From positions 46,965,001-47,029,000 of the forward strand of contig CM069876.1 in NCBI GenBank assembly GCA_036172665.1: a stretch of DNA of 64,000 nt, in the 5' to 3' direction. The notes under the pieces are model-generated. The model saw only the letters and a list, made by a program, of their open reading frames with translations, had not been told where the DNA came from and ran no database searches. Positions within the stretch are counted from its first letter, which is position 1; each line of letters begins with the position of its first letter. The DNA is from Prosopocoilus inquinatus. Lineage: Eukaryota; Arthropoda; Insecta; Coleoptera; Lucanidae. The position numbers and the translations under genes are program-made. Shown one piece after another: positions 61,498 to 64,000 of this stretch.

Positions 61498-61616
61498 TTG
61501 CAAGCATGGCCGCCTTGCATGGGGGACTTATTGGGAGCAAATCCGATTCAGGTTTGTCTATCCTACTGCAGTGTCAGGTCAAAAAGCGATCGTAAGATGT
61601 CGCTGTTTTATCTGTT
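61498..61616. repeat. Copy of the 1480-1852 repeat arm
   Basis: CAAGCATGGCCGCCTTGCAT followed by GGGGGACT, GAGCAAATCC, CTACTGCAGTGTCAGG and AAAAAGCGAT...AGATGTCGC, the same order as in 1737-1845 with a few changes. Confidence 0.85.
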
Positions 61617-62383
61617 AAAAATTAATAATAAAAAAAAAATAGAAAAACTGAAAGTTCCGGCAACTTTCCAAATTAGAAAAAAAAAACTTATTACAAAATT
61701 AAATAACGGAGGAGATTAAAATGTTTCAAATCGACATAAGAATAAGGCCTGATTTCATAATCGAACTTAAGGAGTCACAGTCATAGGTCTAGAAAGATCC
61801 GAAAACGTAGTCATTTGTACATCAGAATGTGACTTTTATTTTAAAGCATCCTTTACTTTCGATTATGAAATCGATCCTTGGTACCTTTATTTCCCAGACA
61901 CGCGAGAATGTTATTTGGAAAAGTTATTCGGCAAAGTTTTAAGATCTCAAATATGAAACCATAACCGCCCACGATGACTTTATTAAATTTCAAAAACTAC
62001 GAACAAGTTTTCATATTTCGGCATGAGGAATTAACCCTTGAAGTTTGACTATTCGATAAAGTTACAACCTGTATAACGATTCTGACTCTGATGACGTCAC
62101 AAATCTGACATCATTCAGTAATTAATTTAATGATCTTGGATTCTGTCATTTCGTAGTGATTTTTGCAAGAAAATCGCTTCAGCAAGACAATCAATAGACG
62201 CCATCGCTCTCATACAGTGTTGCCGACCGGAGGGAAATTTCCCTTTTTTTAGGGATTTTTTGAAGTCACGCGGGAAAAAGGGAGTTCTTGTTCGTTTGAG
62301 AGAATTCTTTATGAAAATAAACACGTTCATTCTAAAATTCGATTTCACGTGATTTATTTATTTTTGTTAATATTATTATTATT
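61617..62383. repeat. Spacer with a truncated copy of the 39188-39694 element
   Basis: From about 61900 to 62075 the sequence follows the right part of the 39.2-kb element (GAATGTTATTTGG, AAATATGAAA, TTTCATATTTCGG, AAGTTACAACCTGTATA). Elsewhere nothing is recognised. Confidence 0.65.
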
Positions 62384-62430
62384 ATGTCAGGTCAAAAAGC
62401 GATCGTAAGATGTCGCTATTTTATCTGTTA
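62384..62430. repeat. Short copy of the repeat terminus seen at 1852 and 61616
   Basis: GTCAGGTCAAAAAGCGATC followed by GTAAGATGTCGCTATTTTAT, matching the ends of the other two copies. Confidence 0.8.
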
Positions 62431-63894
62431 ATATTACCGTATTAAGTTATCTGTCATGAAAAGCCGAATGCTGACATAAATGTGGAATTTAAACAGTTGG
62501 CAGCGATTTTCTGATCCACGCCAACCCTGTAAACTGTAGGACAACGATCGAAATAAAAATTCGTTTCAAATTTTGCGCCGATGCATTGCAATTGTACTAA
62601 ATATACACAGATGGCGCTGATGTAGCACAATTCCAGAAAGAAATTTTTTAAACTTAAAAATGTGCATCGTCTGTAACAATTTCTATAATTTTGTTTTGTA
62701 TTTGTTTTTTATTTGAAGTTTTTCTTTTCTTTATTGAAATTAAATTCCATTTCACAAAAGTGAATTTCGTTTTTGTTTTTTTTTTGCTGAAGAAAAAGTC
62801 GAAATTTACTTTTAATCAAAAGTGAAACGAAGAAGTCTTTTATGTATAATCAAACCGACGGCCATTTTCTTGTATTTGTTAAAGAATCGATCGTGTTTTG
62901 TTTATGTTCTTGACGAAAACAACTAAATATAGCTTTATTTTGTACTTAGTAGTTTCAAGTCTCTTGATTTGTTGTGTACGGCGAAGTAAAAACACAGTTT
63001 AATTTTTAAGCATTTGTTTCTGGTGATTTATTGTTTGTTGTTTCCAGCGATTATACCATATAATGTTTGATTTTGCTTCTTGGGAGGTCTATTGGCAACA
63101 CTGCATTTAAGGAAACGTTCGAATTAGATCGAACCAATTTAAGCTGCGTTCGTTTATTCAACTTTATTCACACTGTAATTACTTTTACTTGTATCAGAAA
63201 GGAAATGAGACAAAAAGAAAAGAAAAGTGTAAATAAAGGCGTGAATTTAGTTAAATAAACGAACACAGCATTTGGGGTTTTTACGTCTTACAATTATCTG
63301 TGGTTTTACACCAAGATGCAACAGGTGGCGATCTTTTGATTTATGAATACAGTTTGGAATCGCATATTACGACGTCATCAAACAGAGAACGTAGCTGTTG
63401 CTTTACAAAAGAGAAACAAAATTGCCTTTTATTTAAAATAATTTGATTGTGAGCTCTGTTTAAAAGCAAGAAGTAAATAAGCAGCATTAAAAAAAAAAGA
63501 CATTCATACAGAACTTCCATGTGTATTTGCTTTGATGCTTAATTGTACACCTTTGTTCACAATATAAAAATTTAAAAACAACAGAAACAAGCTTGGCAGA
63601 GGAAAAGAAGCGTAAAACTCTTATTAGAAAAAAATTATTCACTTTCAAATCAGAATTTGTCAAAGTGTAACCGACCGTCACAATTACTTTCAATCTCAGT
63701 ACAAATGTTTCCATCATGATCTGAGGCAGAGACAAAAATTTTCTCTCCCATTCTTTCCTTTCTTTCTTAACAAAGTTTTGTGACCTTGGAAAAAATGACC
63801 TGAAATGTTTTTTTTTTTTTTGATAAAAGTTTTTGCTTATTAACTTCCAAACAGAAAGTAGGATAAAATTAATTACACAAATGAAAGTACTTTT
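62431..63894. other. Spacer, no gene recognised
   Basis: AT-rich with homopolymer tracts. One CTCF-like word AGATGGCGC at 62609. The last few hundred bases are probably the 3' untranslated region of the minus-strand gene that follows (TTTATT at 63427, i.e. AATAAA on that strand). Confidence 0.45.
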
Positions 63895-64000
63895 TTACCA
63901 TCGTCCACCTCCTCCTCCGCCGCCGTTATTACTAAAACGTCCTCCGCCACCTCTAAAACTTCTTCCACCTCGGTTACCGCCACCACCACGACCACCCCCG
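63895..64000 (-). CDS. C-terminal end of a Gly/Arg-rich protein, candidate GAR1
   Basis: Partial frame cut by the window edge: 34 codons of Gly-rich sequence with Arg, Asn, Ser and Phe (RGGGGNRGGRSFRGGGGRF) ending GGRW-stop. A C-terminal GAR tail ending in RW is what I know from the insect H/ACA snoRNP protein GAR1, which acts in rRNA pseudouridylation in the nucleolus. Other GAR proteins cannot be excluded because the folded domain is outside the window. The coding character is supported by the pure GGN/CGN codon pattern with a clean stop. Confidence 0.6.
   Translation of the reverse strand, partial: GGGRGGGGNRGGRSFRGGGGRFSNNGGGGGGGRW

Overview
The window is eukaryotic nuclear DNA, most likely from an insect. 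It is AT-rich and full of tandem and inverted repeats, with short introns and two intron-containing genes at the right whose proteins match insect families. Repeats ending in TACAGGGTGT made me think of beetles, but the order cannot be fixed from sequence alone. No bacterial or organellar features were seen.

Layout: (1) 1-3.4 kb: the 3' end of a Penelope-like retroelement (GIY-YIG endonuclease), then several foldback elements. (2) 3.5-49 kb: 17 C2H2 zinc-finger open frames, all on the + strand, with 4 to 17 intact fingers each, plus decayed copies at 11.1-12.0, 41.0-41.3 and 48.8-49.1 kb. Each frame begins at a good 3' splice site (pyrimidine tract + AG). All 17 are entered in the same phase: one base, then whole codons (phase 2). 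None has a credible ATG before its first finger in most cases, and no obvious 5' exon was found in the spacers. Several share a leader resembling R-W-I-S-E-N-K-I. This is what one would expect if the cassettes are alternative 3' exons joined to a common upstream exon outside the window, as in the insect BTB genes lola, broad and mod(mdg4). The alternative is a cluster of separate genes, each with a small unseen first exon. (3) Spacers of 0.5-3 kb hold tandem repeats. Many carry GCGCCATCT or GCGCCCTCT, which fit the reverse complement of the animal CTCF core AGRKGGCGC.

(4) 50.6-56.6 kb, + strand: a six-exon gene for a secreted insect CUB-domain protein of 372 residues; all splice phases agree. 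(5) 57.9-60.9 kb, - strand: a five-exon gene for prostaglandin E synthase 2 (membrane-anchored, glutaredoxin/GST-like, CPFC motif), 387 residues. (6) The last 106 bases hold the C-terminal end of a glycine/arginine-rich protein on the - strand, possibly the snoRNP protein GAR1.

The most noteworthy system is the zinc-finger cassette array. It shows recent duplications in which changes are concentrated at the DNA-contact residues, fusions, decay, and intercassette arrays of CTCF-like words. Smaller discoveries are three short hammerhead-ribozyme-like cores with covarying stem II (plus one Penelope-type core), a hAT-type MITE family with 8-bp target duplications, and a 540-bp higher-order repeat.
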